Assembly (NCBI RefSeq): GCF_000312665.1 | Contig: NZ_HF536773.1 | Coordinates: forward strand, 545,582 to 609,581 | DNA from: Rhizobium mesoamericanum STM3625 | GTDB taxonomy: Bacteria; Pseudomonadota; Alphaproteobacteria; Rhizobiales; Rhizobiaceae | Direction: 5' to 3' | Length of the DNA stretch: 64,000 nt | In this document: piece after piece, positions 34,018 through 43,538 of the stretch | How the letters are laid out: every line of letters starts with the position of its first letter | Numbering within the stretch: position 1 is the stretch's first letter | Notes under the pieces: generated by a model | Databases searched by the model: none | Told to the model about the DNA's origin: nothing | Seen by the model: only the letters and a program-made list of their open reading frames with translations | Position numbers and translations under genes: made by a program

Positions 34018-35190
34018 ATGAAACGGTTTGTCCTGACCGCGGTTGCGGCAATAGTCATGAGCACAGCGGCCTACGCCGATGCCATCAAGGTGGGTGTCGT
34101 CGGACCGTTCTCGGGTCCATTTGCCCTACAAGGTAAGAACTTCAAGGCCGGCATCGACGCCTATATGGCGATCAACGGCAACAAGGTCGGCGACAATACC
34201 GTTGAGGTGATCTACCGCGACCTTCCGGCCGCCGATCCGGCAAAGTCCAAGGCACTGGCGCAGGAGCTGGTTGTCAAGGAAAAGGTGCAGTACCTCGCCG
34301 GCTTTTATTTCACGCCTGACGCGATGGCCGTGACGCCGATCCTGCAGCAGGCCAACACCCCGCTCGTCATTATGAACGCCGCCACATCGGCGATCGTTAC
34401 CAAGAGCCCCCTGGTTGTGCGCACGTCGTTCACCACCTGGCAAACCTCGACGCCCATCGCAAAGGTTGCTCATGATGCCGGCGTCGGCAAGGTGATTTCC
34501 GTCGTCAGCGACTACGGGCCGGGCGTCGATGCCGAAAATGCCTTCAAAGCGGCCTTCGAGAAGGAAGGCGGTCAAGTTGTCGAAGCAATCCGCATGCCGC
34601 TCTCGACCAACGATTTCAGCCCGATCATGCAGCGCATCAAGGATTCCGGTGCGCAGGGCGTCTTCGCCTTCCTGCCGTCCGGTCCGACCACGCTTGGCTT
34701 TGTCAAGGCTTACAATGAGAACGGTCTCAAGGCTGCCGGCATCAAGTTCTTCGCGCCAGGCGACCTGACCCAGGAATCCGACCTTCCGGCGTTGGGCGAT
34801 GCAGCGCTCGGCATCCAGACGACCTTCCACTATGCCGTCTCGCATGACTCGCCAGAAAATAAGGCATTCGTCGAAGCCGCGGCCAAGGCAATCGGCAACA
34901 AGGCAGAGCTGTCTTTCCCAGCCGTCGGCGCTTACGACGGCATGCATGTCATCTACAAGATGATCGAGGCCACCGGCGGCAAACAGGACGCTGCCAAGGC
35001 AGTCGAGGCCGTCAAGGGTCTGACGTGGGTTAGCCCGCGCGGCCCGGTCTTGATCGATCCGGAAAGCCGCCACATTACGCAGAACATCTACCTGCGCGAG
35101 GTCACCAAGGCTGATGATGGCACCTATTACAACAAGGAAGTCCAGACATTCGAAAAGCAGGGCGACCCTGGCCTTAAAGCTGCGAAGTAA
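34018..35190 (+). CDS. pcaM: ABC substrate-binding protein, probable protocatechuate importer
   Basis: 390 residues from ATG 34018 (GGGAGGA upstream). Signal peptide about 1-20 (ending TAAYA-D), then a type I periplasmic binding fold of the HAAT/Leu-Ile-Val family: 'IKVGVVGPFSGPFALQGKN', 'DLPAADPAKSKALAQELV', 'VSDYGPGVDA' and 'VGAYDGMHVIYKMIE'. It would capture the aromatic acid in the periplasm. The gene symbol follows the Sinorhizobium meliloti pcaMNVWX system, which is PcaQ-regulated. Here the shared promoter elements and position support it, but the ligand is inferred. Confidence 0.8.
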   Translation: MKRFVLTAVAAIVMSTAAYADAIKVGVVGPFSGPFALQGKNFKAGIDAYMAINGNKVGDNTVEVIYRDLPAADPAKSKALAQELVVKEKVQYLAGFYFTPDAMAVTPILQQANTPLVIMNAATSAIVTKSPLVVRTSFTTWQTSTPIAKVAHDAGVGKVISVVSDYGPGVDAENAFKAAFEKEGGQVVEAIRMPLSTNDFSPIMQRIKDSGAQGVFAFLPSGPTTLGFVKAYNENGLKAAGIKFFAPGDLTQESDLPALGDAALGIQTTFHYAVSHDSPENKAFVEAAAKAIGNKAELSFPAVGAYDGMHVIYKMIEATGGKQDAAKAVEAVKGLTWVSPRGPVLIDPESRHITQNIYLREVTKADDGTYYNKEVQTFEKQGDPGLKAAK

Positions 35191-35293
35191 GGGCGTCTGA
35201 TACCGGCGGCAGACCAGATATGGGTTGCAGCGCGCAACGCGCGCTGCAAGCACCAAATATGCCGGCCCGCTCCAACAGCATCGGGATAGCCTC

Positions 35294-36157
35294 ATGCAAA
35301 CAGTCTTCAGCATAGCCGTCGATGCGCTTGCCTATGGCATGGTGCTGTTCGTCATCTCGATCGGTCTGTCCGTGACGATGGGACTGATGCGTGTCGTCAA
35401 TCTTGCGCACGGTGCATTTGCCATGATCGGGGGATACATTGCATCCTATGCGGCACATGACCTCGGGCTCGGCTACGGCGCTGCCGTGATTGCCGCTGTC
35501 GTTGGTACAGTCGTCATCGCAATTCCTGTCGAACGCTTCCTCTATCGGCGCATCTACGGGGCGCCGGAACTGACGCAGGTGTTGATGACGATCGGCATCA
35601 CGTTCTGCATCATCGGTATTGCGAACTACGTCTTCGGCCCGACCCTGAAGACAATCCCCTTACCGTCAGGCCTTCAGGGCTCGGCTGATCTTGGCTTCAG
35701 AACAATCCCCGTCCACCGCTTGTTTGCGATCCTATGCGGTCTCGCTGTCGCAGGCGGGCTTTGGTACGCGATCGAACGAACAGGCTTCGGGGTAAAGCTG
35801 CGTGCCTCCGTTGACAACGCCGCGATGGCGGCAGCACTTGGGGTGCGTACCGAGATCATCTACGCGCTAAGCTTTGCCGTGGCCGTTGGGCTTGCGGCTT
35901 TTGGCGGCGTTGTCGGCGCCGAACTGCTGCCGGTCGAGCCATACTATGCGCTGCGGTACATGGTGACCTTCCTCGTCGTCGTCTCTGTCGGCGGCGCGGG
36001 GTCGATCCCGGGCGCATTGATCGCCTGCCTCGTGCTCGGCGGCATCGACACGACAGGGCGTTACCTGATGCCGGAGTTCGGCGAATTCTTCTTCTACCTC
36101 GCGGTCATTGCCATCATCTGTGTCTTCCCGCGCGGTCTTGCGGGAAGGACAAAATAG
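35294..36157 (+). CDS. HAAT-family ABC permease (LivH type)
   Basis: 287 residues from ATG 35294. About eight hydrophobic helices with 'MGLMRVVNLAHGAFAMIGGY' near the N-terminus and the 'GVKLRASVDNAAMAAALGV' cytoplasmic coupling (EAA-like) loop near 175. It forms half of the membrane channel of the importer. It corresponds by position to one of the PcaN/PcaV permeases. The next permease starts one base after its stop. Confidence 0.88.
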   Translation: MQTVFSIAVDALAYGMVLFVISIGLSVTMGLMRVVNLAHGAFAMIGGYIASYAAHDLGLGYGAAVIAAVVGTVVIAIPVERFLYRRIYGAPELTQVLMTIGITFCIIGIANYVFGPTLKTIPLPSGLQGSADLGFRTIPVHRLFAILCGLAVAGGLWYAIERTGFGVKLRASVDNAAMAAALGVRTEIIYALSFAVAVGLAAFGGVVGAELLPVEPYYALRYMVTFLVVVSVGGAGSIPGALIACLVLGGIDTTGRYLMPEFGEFFFYLAVIAIICVFPRGLAGRTK

Positions 36158-36158
36158 A

Positions 36159-37169
36159 ATGGCTATCGTCATGGACACCGAAGCAGCGCTTTCCACCTCC
36201 GCCCGGCCCCGGCGCTCATTTGGGCGCGACGTGGCAGGCGTCGCCACCATAATCCTCGTTGCTGTCATCGGCTATCTCCTGTTTCCGGACAATCTTGCAC
36301 TGCTCACACGCATCGTCGCGGTAGCCTTGCTTGTCCTCTCACTCGATCTCGTCACCGGCTATTGCGGTGTTGCCACCCTCGGCCACGCGGCCCTCTTCGG
36401 ATCAGGTGCCTATGCGGCCGGCATCCTCTCGGCTCACTACGGCATCAATGATCCGCTGCTGATGACGCTTGCAGGCGTGGTGGGCGGGGCAGCAGCCGGA
36501 TTGGTCAGCGGCGCCATTATCCTGCGTGGCCATGGCCTGCCGCAGCTCGTCCTGTCGATCGCGCTGATCAACCTCTTCCACGAGTTCGCCAACAAGGCGT
36601 CCAGCTGGACCGGCGGCAGTGATGGCCTTTCGGGCATCTCAGCTGATCCGATCTTCGGCTACTTCGAATTCGATCTCTACGGCCATACCGCCTATGTCTT
36701 TGCGCTCATTCTGTTGCTGATCGTCTTCGTCATCCTGCGCCTGCTCGTACGCTCGCCCTTCGGCATGCTGTGTCGCGGCATCAAGGAGGATCCGATACGT
36801 ATTCGCGCGATGGGAGCCTCGCCAAAGGCCGCCCTGATGAAGATGTATGTGATCTCGGGTGCGGTCGCCGGCGTCGGTGGGGCGCTTAACGCCATCACCA
36901 CACAGGTCGTCGGCCTCGACAGTCTGTCCTTCACGCTATCGGCCGAAAGCTTGGTCATGCTTGTCCTCGGTGGCACGGGTTCACTGTTCGGCGCGCTTTC
37001 GGGAACCGTCATCTTTATGCTGTTTGAGGACTATGTCTCAGCGGCAAATCCGTTCCATTGGCTGACGATGGTCGGTGCGCTTTTGATCGGCGTCGTCCTG
37101 TTTGCGCCCAAAGGGCTCTATGGTTCCACTGCCGGCTTCTTCCGCCGCAAGAGGGAGTCTGGACGATGA
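36159..37169 (+). CDS. HAAT-family ABC permease (LivM type)
   Basis: 336 residues from ATG 36159 (an ATG at 36171 is possible). LivM features: 'LVTGYCGVATLGHAALFGSGAYAAG' region near 65-90 and the coupling loop 'GMLCRGIKEDPIRIRAMG' near 205. Second half of the transmembrane pore. Four-base overlap (ATGA) with the downstream ATPase gene shows tight coupling. Confidence 0.88.
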   Translation: MAIVMDTEAALSTSARPRRSFGRDVAGVATIILVAVIGYLLFPDNLALLTRIVAVALLVLSLDLVTGYCGVATLGHAALFGSGAYAAGILSAHYGINDPLLMTLAGVVGGAAAGLVSGAIILRGHGLPQLVLSIALINLFHEFANKASSWTGGSDGLSGISADPIFGYFEFDLYGHTAYVFALILLLIVFVILRLLVRSPFGMLCRGIKEDPIRIRAMGASPKAALMKMYVISGAVAGVGGALNAITTQVVGLDSLSFTLSAESLVMLVLGGTGSLFGALSGTVIFMLFEDYVSAANPFHWLTMVGALLIGVVLFAPKGLYGSTAGFFRRKRESGR

Positions 37170-37930
37170 GCGCCGTCTTCGAAGTTATCAACCTGAAGAA
37201 ATCCTTCGGGGGCCTTGCCGTGACGAATGACGTCTCGCTGACAATGGCGCCAGGCGATCGCGTTGCACTGATCGGGCCGAACGGTGCGGGCAAGACGACA
37301 TTCGTCAACCTGGTGACGGGCAACCTGCAGCCGGATTCCGGTGATGTCCGTCTTGCCGGCGAAACAGTCACGAAGGTCGGGGCCAATGGCCGCGTCAAAC
37401 GCGGACTGGTGCGATCTTTCCAGGTTACCCGGCTCTTCCTTGAGATGACGCCGGCCGAGCATGTGGCCCTTGCCATCCTTGAGCGTCAGGGACGCACGGG
37501 TCGCATGTTCGGAAATTATCTTGCCATGCCCGACGTCATGGACGAGGTGAACGATCTGCTAGGCACACTGGGGATCGCTCAGCTCATGCATCGCAGGGTG
37601 AACGAGATCGCCTACGGCCAGCAGCGTCTCCTGGAGATCGCCGTTGCCATGGCGTTGCGCCCGAAAGTCCTCTTGCTTGATGAACCAGCCGCGGGCGTTC
37701 CCCAAAGCGATACTGGCCGCATCGAGCAGGCGCTTGCCGATCTACCCGCCGATCTCGCCGTCCTGATGATCGAGCACGACATGGATCTTGTCTTCCGTTT
37801 CGCCAAGCGCGTCGTCGTTCTCGCCGCGGGCGCAATCATCTTCGATGGATCGCCCGCCGATGTCACCAAGGATGCCCGCGTTCGCGAGGCCTATCTCGGG
37901 AGCTATGCCAATGCCAGCCACGCCGCTTGA
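37166..37930 (+). CDS. HAAT-family ABC ATPase (LivG type)
   Basis: 254 residues. Walker A 'GPNGAGKTTF' near 37-46, signature 'NEIAYGQQRLLEIAVAMALRP' (A-Y-G-Q-Q variant of LSGGQ, usual for LivG), Walker B 'VLLLDEPAAGV', H-loop 'VLMIEHDMDLV'. It hydrolyses ATP on the cytoplasmic side to drive uptake. Overlaps both neighbours. Confidence 0.9.
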   Translation: MSAVFEVINLKKSFGGLAVTNDVSLTMAPGDRVALIGPNGAGKTTFVNLVTGNLQPDSGDVRLAGETVTKVGANGRVKRGLVRSFQVTRLFLEMTPAEHVALAILERQGRTGRMFGNYLAMPDVMDEVNDLLGTLGIAQLMHRRVNEIAYGQQRLLEIAVAMALRPKVLLLDEPAAGVPQSDTGRIEQALADLPADLAVLMIEHDMDLVFRFAKRVVVLAAGAIIFDGSPADVTKDARVREAYLGSYANASHAA

Positions 37931-38627
37931 GGTCGAAAACCTGTCCGCCGGTTACGGACCGACACGCGTTCTCGAAGGCGTGTCGTTCTCCGTTCCCGCC
38001 GGCGCGCGCCTCGCCGTTCTCGGTCGTAACGGCATGGGCAAGACCACGTTGCTTGCAACACTTGCCGGACAGACCAAACGCTACGACGGCAGGATCCGAA
38101 TTGGAGCTGCTGACGTAACCGCAATGCCGAGTGCGGCACGCGCACACAAGGGACTGGGCTATGTGCCGCAGGCGCGTTGCATCTTTCCGACACTGACTGT
38201 CGAGGAGAACCTCTTCGTCGGTTTGAAGGACCGGCCGAGGAGCGCGATCGAGGAAGCCTACGGCATGTTCCCGCGTCTGAAGGAGCGCCGCCGCAACCTC
38301 GGTAACCAGCTTTCGGGTGGCGAGCAGCAGATGCTCTCGACCGCGCGCACGATCCTCGGGCGTCCGTCGGTCCTTCTGCTCGACGAGCCGCTCGAGGGGT
38401 TGGCGCCCGTCATCTGCGAGGAGTTGATGGCCGCCTTCGCCGAGCTCGCAAAGACCGGTGACATGACCATTTTGCTGGTCGAGCAGCGTATTCAGAGCGC
38501 GCTGGATTTTGCCGACCACGTGATCGTCCTGGAGCGTGGCCGCCTTGCCTGGGCTGGTGCGCCGAAGGAACTGTCTGACGATCACGACGTCGTGGAGCGT
38601 CTGCTGGGTGTTGGCGGGCTTCACTGA
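37911..38627 (+). CDS. HAAT-family ABC ATPase (LivF type)
   Basis: 238 residues from ATG 37911, which has GGGAG eight nt upstream (ATG 37905 is too close). Walker A 'GRNGMGKTTLL', Q-loop 'YVPQARCIFPTLTVEENL', signature L-S-G-G-E-Q-Q-M, Walker B 'VLLLDEPLEGLAP', H-loop 'ILLVEQRIQSAL' (E-Q replaces the His, as is normal in LivF). Partner of the LivG-type ATPase. It ends the five-gene importer unit, and 20 bases overlap the preceding gene. Confidence 0.9.
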   Translation: MPATPLEVENLSAGYGPTRVLEGVSFSVPAGARLAVLGRNGMGKTTLLATLAGQTKRYDGRIRIGAADVTAMPSAARAHKGLGYVPQARCIFPTLTVEENLFVGLKDRPRSAIEEAYGMFPRLKERRRNLGNQLSGGEQQMLSTARTILGRPSVLLLDEPLEGLAPVICEELMAAFAELAKTGDMTILLVEQRIQSALDFADHVIVLERGRLAWAGAPKELSDDHDVVERLLGVGGLH

Positions 38628-38964
38628 ACGCAGGCGATCGATCCTCCAGCGTCCCGGCACCTCATACTATTGGTGAAGGAGGCGACAATTGTATTTGAGG
38701 GACCGAGCAACCATCTATTAGACAGAAATGCGGAACATGCAGCTTCTGTACTGCCCAAATGTCATGATCCGTTTACCGAAAACAAACCATAGGCAGTTGC
38801 TTTCCGAAGCAAAAATCGATTGCTTAGGAAAATCTACCAGTTGACCTGATAGCCGATAGAAACGGCACCAACGATATGGGGTCGCCCATGGAATTCCACG
38901 CTTCGCTTGCTAATCATTATATGATTACGGTAGCGTTGTGGGGTCGGCCCAATTTGAAGACGCG
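38628..38964. other. Intergenic region between importer and MBL gene
   Basis: AT-richer than its surroundings. Apart from the outer-membrane-protein-like fragment on the minus strand (38834-38912) I see no gene. The stretch after 38905 is likely to carry the promoter of the metallo-hydrolase gene. Confidence 0.5.
38834..38912 (-). pseudogene. Possible C-terminal fragment of an outer-membrane barrel protein
   Basis: A minus-strand frame ends 'HIVGAVSIGYQVNW' plus TAG. The alternating pattern and terminal aromatic residue resemble the last beta-strand of outer-membrane barrels. No longer frame extends upstream. It is too short to name a family and may be chance. Confidence 0.25.
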
Positions 38965-39795
38965 ATGAGTAAAGATCTGTTTCAGGTAAAGTTTTGGGGC
39001 GTTCGCGGCAGCATCCCGGTCTCGGGCCCCGAATTCGATCGCTATGGCGGTAACACCTCGTGTATCGAAATCCGCTGCGGTGAACACCGGATGATCTTCG
39101 ACGCCGGATCAGGCGTACGCGAAGCCGGGCTTGCCATGCTTAACGAGGATGTCCGGGACGTCGACCTCTTTTTCAGCCATTGTCACTATGACCACATCAT
39201 CGGTCTGCCCTTCTTCAAGGCGATCTACTACCCCACGATCGATCTTACGATCTGGTCCGGTCATCTCGATGGCAAGATGAGTACGAAAGAGATGATCGAG
39301 CAGTTCATCAGTCCGCCATGGTTCCCTGTCAAAACCGACATCTGCCAGGCGACGATGAGCTTCCGCGACTTTCACGCCGGCCAGACGCTGGAGCCGCGGC
39401 CCGGTGTCAAGATCAAGACCTTTATGCTGAACCATCCGGGCGGCGCGATCGGCTATCGCATTGAATGGAAGGGACGCTCGGTGGCCCTGATCTACGATAT
39501 CGAGCATATCCCCGGCGTCTATGACCCGGTTGCGCTCGAGATGATGAAGGACGTCGATCTCGCCGTCTACGACTGCACCTATAACGAAGACGAAATGCAG
39601 CGTTTCAAGGGCTTCGGCCACTCCACCTGGCAGCATGGCGTCGAGCTCGCAAAAATGGCCGGCACCAAGCAGTTTGCCCTCTTCCACCATGCGCCCTCGC
39701 GAACGGATACGCAGCTGGAGCAGATGGAAAAGGAGGCCCAGGCGGCATTCCCAGGAGCGTTTGCCGCAAGGGACAATCAGGCCCTGGAGATCTAG
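38965..39795 (+). CDS. MBL-fold metallo-hydrolase
   Basis: 276 residues from ATG 38965. Metal motif H72-x-H74-x-D76-H77 ('FFSHCHYDHIIG'), 'NHPGGAIGYRIEW' (third His), 'DIEHIPG' (bridging Asp) and a C-terminal 'LFHHAPSRTD'. Resembles the RNase Z-like/phosphodiesterase branch often annotated near cyclases ('VKFWGVRGSIPV' at the start is typical). A role in cyclic nucleotide turnover is conceivable given the cyclases nearby, but is not shown by the sequence. Its stop overlaps the stop of the convergent deacetylase gene in CTAG. Confidence 0.88.
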   Translation: MSKDLFQVKFWGVRGSIPVSGPEFDRYGGNTSCIEIRCGEHRMIFDAGSGVREAGLAMLNEDVRDVDLFFSHCHYDHIIGLPFFKAIYYPTIDLTIWSGHLDGKMSTKEMIEQFISPPWFPVKTDICQATMSFRDFHAGQTLEPRPGVKIKTFMLNHPGGAIGYRIEWKGRSVALIYDIEHIPGVYDPVALEMMKDVDLAVYDCTYNEDEMQRFKGFGHSTWQHGVELAKMAGTKQFALFHHAPSRTDTQLEQMEKEAQAAFPGAFAARDNQALEI

Positions 39796-40538
39796 CTCGA
39801 TAGATCGCGCGCCGACATCCAGACGGCGCCCGGATGATGCATCGTTTCCGCGAAGAGACGGGTGAGGAATTCCCACTCCGATGCGCCATGCACCAGATGG
39901 TGGGTGAGTATGCCGACAGCCTCATCATCCGAACCAAAGCGTGCCTGCAACTGCGCCACCAATTCTGCGACCAGATCCGCATGCGGACGGTCCCCACGCT
40001 TTCCGCGGGTATTGACGACATCAACATGCGTATTCAGCAGGCGCATCGGGCTGCCAGCCTTGGCTTTGCCGAACACCGACAGCACATCGAAACCCTGCGC
40101 GCTGAGCTGCGGAACCAACTCTTCGCTAATCCTGTTCCAAGGCGGCACCAGCATCGGGATAAGCGTTTTGCCGTACAGTCTTTCAAGAGCGACAAGACCA
40201 TCGCGCAACTCGGCAAGCACGACTTGCGCTTGCCGATGGCGGCCGAGCTCCTGTTTCTTCTCGTCCGAGCCGGCATGGTTTGCGTGCGACCAGCCATGAA
40301 CGGCGACAAGCGCGTGATCTTCAAGGGACAGTCGTGTTGCTAGCGCTTCGCCGGTGAAGGCCGGGATGACCGCAATGGTCAGCGGGACAGACGACTGACG
40401 CGTGATCCTGAGCAGGGTCTCGAGCTCCTCAGTCGGCTCAATCGCGTCATCGTCGCGCAACCAAAGCCGTGCCTGTCGACCCGCCAACCGCCAGCGTTCC
40501 AGTTCCTGCCGCAGAGGTACCCATTCATCGTCGGTCAT
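39792..40538 (-). CDS. NodB-like polysaccharide deacetylase family protein
   Basis: 248 residues. The D-D pair in 'LWLRDDDAIEP' (29-31) and H81-G-W-S-H85 fit the metal triad of carbohydrate esterase family 4-like proteins; 'LVPPWNRIS' is the usual third motif, and 'VGILTHHLVH' the last. No signal peptide, so probably cytoplasmic and acting on a glycan precursor. It is the downstream partner of a GT4 gene (four-base overlap), which supports a sugar substrate. Confidence 0.82.
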   Translation of the reverse strand: MTDDEWVPLRQELERWRLAGRQARLWLRDDDAIEPTEELETLLRITRQSSVPLTIAVIPAFTGEALATRLSLEDHALVAVHGWSHANHAGSDEKKQELGRHRQAQVVLAELRDGLVALERLYGKTLIPMLVPPWNRISEELVPQLSAQGFDVLSVFGKAKAGSPMRLLNTHVDVVNTRGKRGDRPHADLVAELVAQLQARFGSDDEAVGILTHHLVHGASEWEFLTRLFAETMHHPGAVWMSARDLSS

Positions 40539-41623
40539 GCTTTTCGTCTCACATAGGTTTGCAGGATGGCATCGAGCGCTTTTGCTGCGACCTCTAGCGA
40601 ACGCTCCTTAAGAACGAACTGACGCGCGCTTGCGCCCATCGTCGAGCGCCTGACGGGATCGTCAAGCAAGGCCGCGACTGCTGCTGCAAACGCCCTTGTA
40701 TCGCCCGACGGTGTCAGGTAGCCGCTCACTCCGTCGATCACGACCTCGGGAACCCCCGCAGTCTTTTGCGCGATGACAGGGAGTCGCGCTGCCTGTGCCT
40801 CCAGATAGGCAAGCCCGTAGGCCTCCCCGCAACCCGGCCACACGTAAATGCCCGAGCGGCCAAGCTCATGAGCGATTTCTCCGGCGTTGAGTTCTCCGAG
40901 CCATTCGATGCGATGGGCTTCAATGGTGCTAAACAACCGCTCCACGTCGGCCCGCATTGGTCCATCCCCAGCAATTGCCAATGTCCAGGGACGATCGCCA
41001 ATGAGCCGGAGCGCCTCTGCGAGCATCGTGTAGCTCTGCATCTTGTCGCCGCTGCGCATCATCGCAGCGGTGATCAGGCGCTGCGGCTTCGCCTGCGAAA
41101 GGGCGGTCGCAAAAAGTGTTGTGTCGATGAAGGGCTTCAGGGTGGCGAATGTAGCTGTCGGCAGGGCTTGTGCGAGCCCTGTTCGGTCACGCTCGGTCAA
41201 AACGATATTGACGGCTGCCTGGCCAGCGCCATCCACGACCAGTCGTTGTTGCTCGCCCCATTCCGTCGTATCTCTTTTGGCGGAGTAGGATGCCTCGGCT
41301 GTGACGTACGGAATTGCAAATTCCCGGCAGAGTGCAGGTCCGAACATGTCAGGCGATTTATAGTAGGGATGATAACAGAACCAGACATCGGGGCGCGGCT
41401 TGATCGACCAGTCCTGGCGCAGGCGCGAAAGCTCTGCTTGTGCGGCAGAGCGCCGGGCATTCGCCTCTTCCGGGGTCGCCGCGAAACTGCGAAATTCCGA
41501 GACTATTTCGACGCAATGCCCGCCGAGTTCGAGAGCCCGCATGATAAGACGCGCCATCAGTCTATCGCCCGACGGCACGGGGTGGTTCGGCGATTTCAAG
41601 GGTGCGTAGAACGCAATCCGCAT
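40535..41623 (-). CDS. GT4-type glycosyltransferase
   Basis: 362 residues from ATG 41623, with GGAGGTG six nt upstream; the frame to 41647 is less likely. GT-B fold: N-terminal 'RIAFYAPLKSPNHPVPSGDR', C-terminal 'LAIAGDGPMRADVERLF', 'WLGELNAGEIAHELGRSG', and the E-x7-E type motif 'GEAYGLAYLEAQAARLPVIA'. Transfers a sugar from a nucleotide donor to an unknown acceptor. Forms a two-gene unit with the NodB-like gene, divergent from the ferredoxin-cyclase gene. Confidence 0.87.
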   Translation of the reverse strand: MRIAFYAPLKSPNHPVPSGDRLMARLIMRALELGGHCVEIVSEFRSFAATPEEANARRSAAQAELSRLRQDWSIKPRPDVWFCYHPYYKSPDMFGPALCREFAIPYVTAEASYSAKRDTTEWGEQQRLVVDGAGQAAVNIVLTERDRTGLAQALPTATFATLKPFIDTTLFATALSQAKPQRLITAAMMRSGDKMQSYTMLAEALRLIGDRPWTLAIAGDGPMRADVERLFSTIEAHRIEWLGELNAGEIAHELGRSGIYVWPGCGEAYGLAYLEAQAARLPVIAQKTAGVPEVVIDGVSGYLTPSGDTRAFAAAVAALLDDPVRRSTMGASARQFVLKERSLEVAAKALDAILQTYVRRKA

Positions 41624-41816
41624 TTCCGCACCTCCATCGACACACACTGTTCACAATCGTTGTATGGGTGTGCCACTAGAATTTCCGCTATTATCGGCTT
41701 TCGTAAGTTCTGCTGATAAACATGTGAAAGGCGATCGCAATCGGAGTGGCGGCAATTCCACCTCATTTCCGTCCTCTCTATTGTATTTGTCATTTGGTAT
41801 TCAAGAACGGGAATGA

Positions 41817-43538
41817 ATGGCGACGGTCGCTGCCACCAGTATTTTTTCAGAGCGTTCGATCAGAAGAGCCAGGCTTGGTTCCGGGCTCGTCATGTTCCTG
41901 TTCGTTCTCTTGCATCTCTCCAACCACGCGCTCGGCCTGATTTCAGTCGCCGCAGCCGACGATGGGCGAAGGTTTTTCCTGTCAATCTGGCGCAACCCCG
42001 TCGGAACGGTGGTGTTCTACGGTGCTGTCCTTGTTCACATCACACTGGTTTTGCGTTCTGTCTACGGGCGCCGGAGCCTGGTGATGCCAGCCGCAGAGAT
42101 GGCGCAGATTGTGCTCGGGCTCGCGATTCCGCTTTTGCTGATCGATCACGTCATCGGCACGCGGATTGCTCACACGCTCTTCCAGCTTCGGGATGACTAC
42201 GAGACAATCGTTCGCCTGCTCTGGATCACCTCCCCCGGCAATGGTTGGCGCCAGGTCATTGCGCTTCTTGCCGTCTGGATCCACGGCTGCATCGGCCTGC
42301 ACTTCTGGCTGCGCTACCGCCCCTGGTACGACAAGGTCGCCCCAATGCTTTTAGCCGTTGCGATCCTCTTGCCGGTGCTTGGCATACTCGGCTTCATCGA
42401 AATGGGTCGAACGATTGCGGAACCTGCCTACGAAGGCATGGTCGATACCCATCGCTATCAGGAAAACCTCAACATCCGCTACTATTCGGACCCGCAAGCG
42501 CAGCGGCAGATCGCGATCATCCGGGCGGGCCTGTACGGGTCGTTTTCCGGTGCGCTGTTGATTGTCGTCGGTGCACGGACTTTTCGGCGATGGAGGGAGC
42601 GGGTCAATCAAATCACCGTGCGATATCCAGGCGGAGAGGCAATCAGCGTGCCGCGCGGCTTCACGGTTCTGGAGGCAAGCAGGCTCGGTGGCGTGCCGCA
42701 CTATTCCGTCTGTGGCGGCAAGGGGCAATGTTCGACTTGCCGTGTCCAGATTCTTAGCCCCCATGACGATCTGCCACCCCCCGACAAGCTGGAGCAATCG
42801 ACGCTGAAAAGGATCAAGGCCGCGTCCGACGTGCGCCTTGCATGCCAGCTGCGACCAACCCATGACGTGACGGTCGCGCCGCTGCTCGTTGCGGCATCGG
42901 AGACGACATTGCCACCCAACACCCAGGAGACGAGCCCTGGACGTGAACGCGAGATCACCGTCCTCTTCTGCGATATCCGTCATTTCACATCACTGACGGA
43001 AACTCGGCTTCCATTCGACATCGTATTTCTGCTCAACCGCTATTTTGCGCTCGTCGGCAATGCCGTCGAAAAGGCCGGCGGACGCATAGACAAGTTCATC
43101 GGCGATGGCGCCATGGCGCTCTTCGGCATTGGCAGCTCTCCGCAGGAGGCCTGCCGTCAGGCGCTTGTCGCGGCGGCGACCATCGTGCGTGACATCGAGA
43201 AGCTCGGAGCCGAGCTTTCGGACGAACTCTCCATGCCGCTTCACATTGCCATTGGCATTCATGCCGGCCCCGCAGTCGTCGGAACGCTTGGCTACGGCCG
43301 GGTGCGCAGCGTGACCGCGATCGGCGACACGGTCAACGTTGCAAGCCGATTGGAGACAGCTGCCAAGGAATTCGATGCAGCCATTGTCATTTCCGAAACC
43401 GTCGCGAGCCTTTCGGGTGCGGATACGGCGGGCGTGGAAAGCCGTGAAATCAGTGTGCGCGGTCGTGCTTTGCCCTTGAAAGTCTATGTCATTCCGAGTG
43501 ACAAAGCCGTCGAACTGGTCGAAGGAAAAGATGTATGA
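41817..43538 (+). CDS. Cytochrome-b-like / 2Fe-2S ferredoxin / nucleotide cyclase fusion
   Basis: 573 residues with three parts. (1) Residues 20-255: about six helices with His pairs (H33/H37, H74, H111/H119, H156/H162) resembling the diheme cytochrome b subunit of succinate dehydrogenase. (2) About 264-355: 2Fe-2S ferredoxin domain with C299-x5-C305-x2-C308 and C343, adrenodoxin-like spacing. (3) About 378-560: class III cyclase with metal D386/D430, K426/T500 purine pair, N507 and R511, all intact. The build implies that membrane redox state controls cAMP synthesis. Four-base overlap with the FkbM-type methyltransferase gene. Heme binding is inferred from His placement only. Confidence 0.88.
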   Translation: MATVAATSIFSERSIRRARLGSGLVMFLFVLLHLSNHALGLISVAAADDGRRFFLSIWRNPVGTVVFYGAVLVHITLVLRSVYGRRSLVMPAAEMAQIVLGLAIPLLLIDHVIGTRIAHTLFQLRDDYETIVRLLWITSPGNGWRQVIALLAVWIHGCIGLHFWLRYRPWYDKVAPMLLAVAILLPVLGILGFIEMGRTIAEPAYEGMVDTHRYQENLNIRYYSDPQAQRQIAIIRAGLYGSFSGALLIVVGARTFRRWRERVNQITVRYPGGEAISVPRGFTVLEASRLGGVPHYSVCGGKGQCSTCRVQILSPHDDLPPPDKLEQSTLKRIKAASDVRLACQLRPTHDVTVAPLLVAASETTLPPNTQETSPGREREITVLFCDIRHFTSLTETRLPFDIVFLLNRYFALVGNAVEKAGGRIDKFIGDGAMALFGIGSSPQEACRQALVAAATIVRDIEKLGAELSDELSMPLHIAIGIHAGPAVVGTLGYGRVRSVTAIGDTVNVASRLETAAKEFDAAIVISETVASLSGADTAGVESREISVRGRALPLKVYVIPSDKAVELVEGKDV

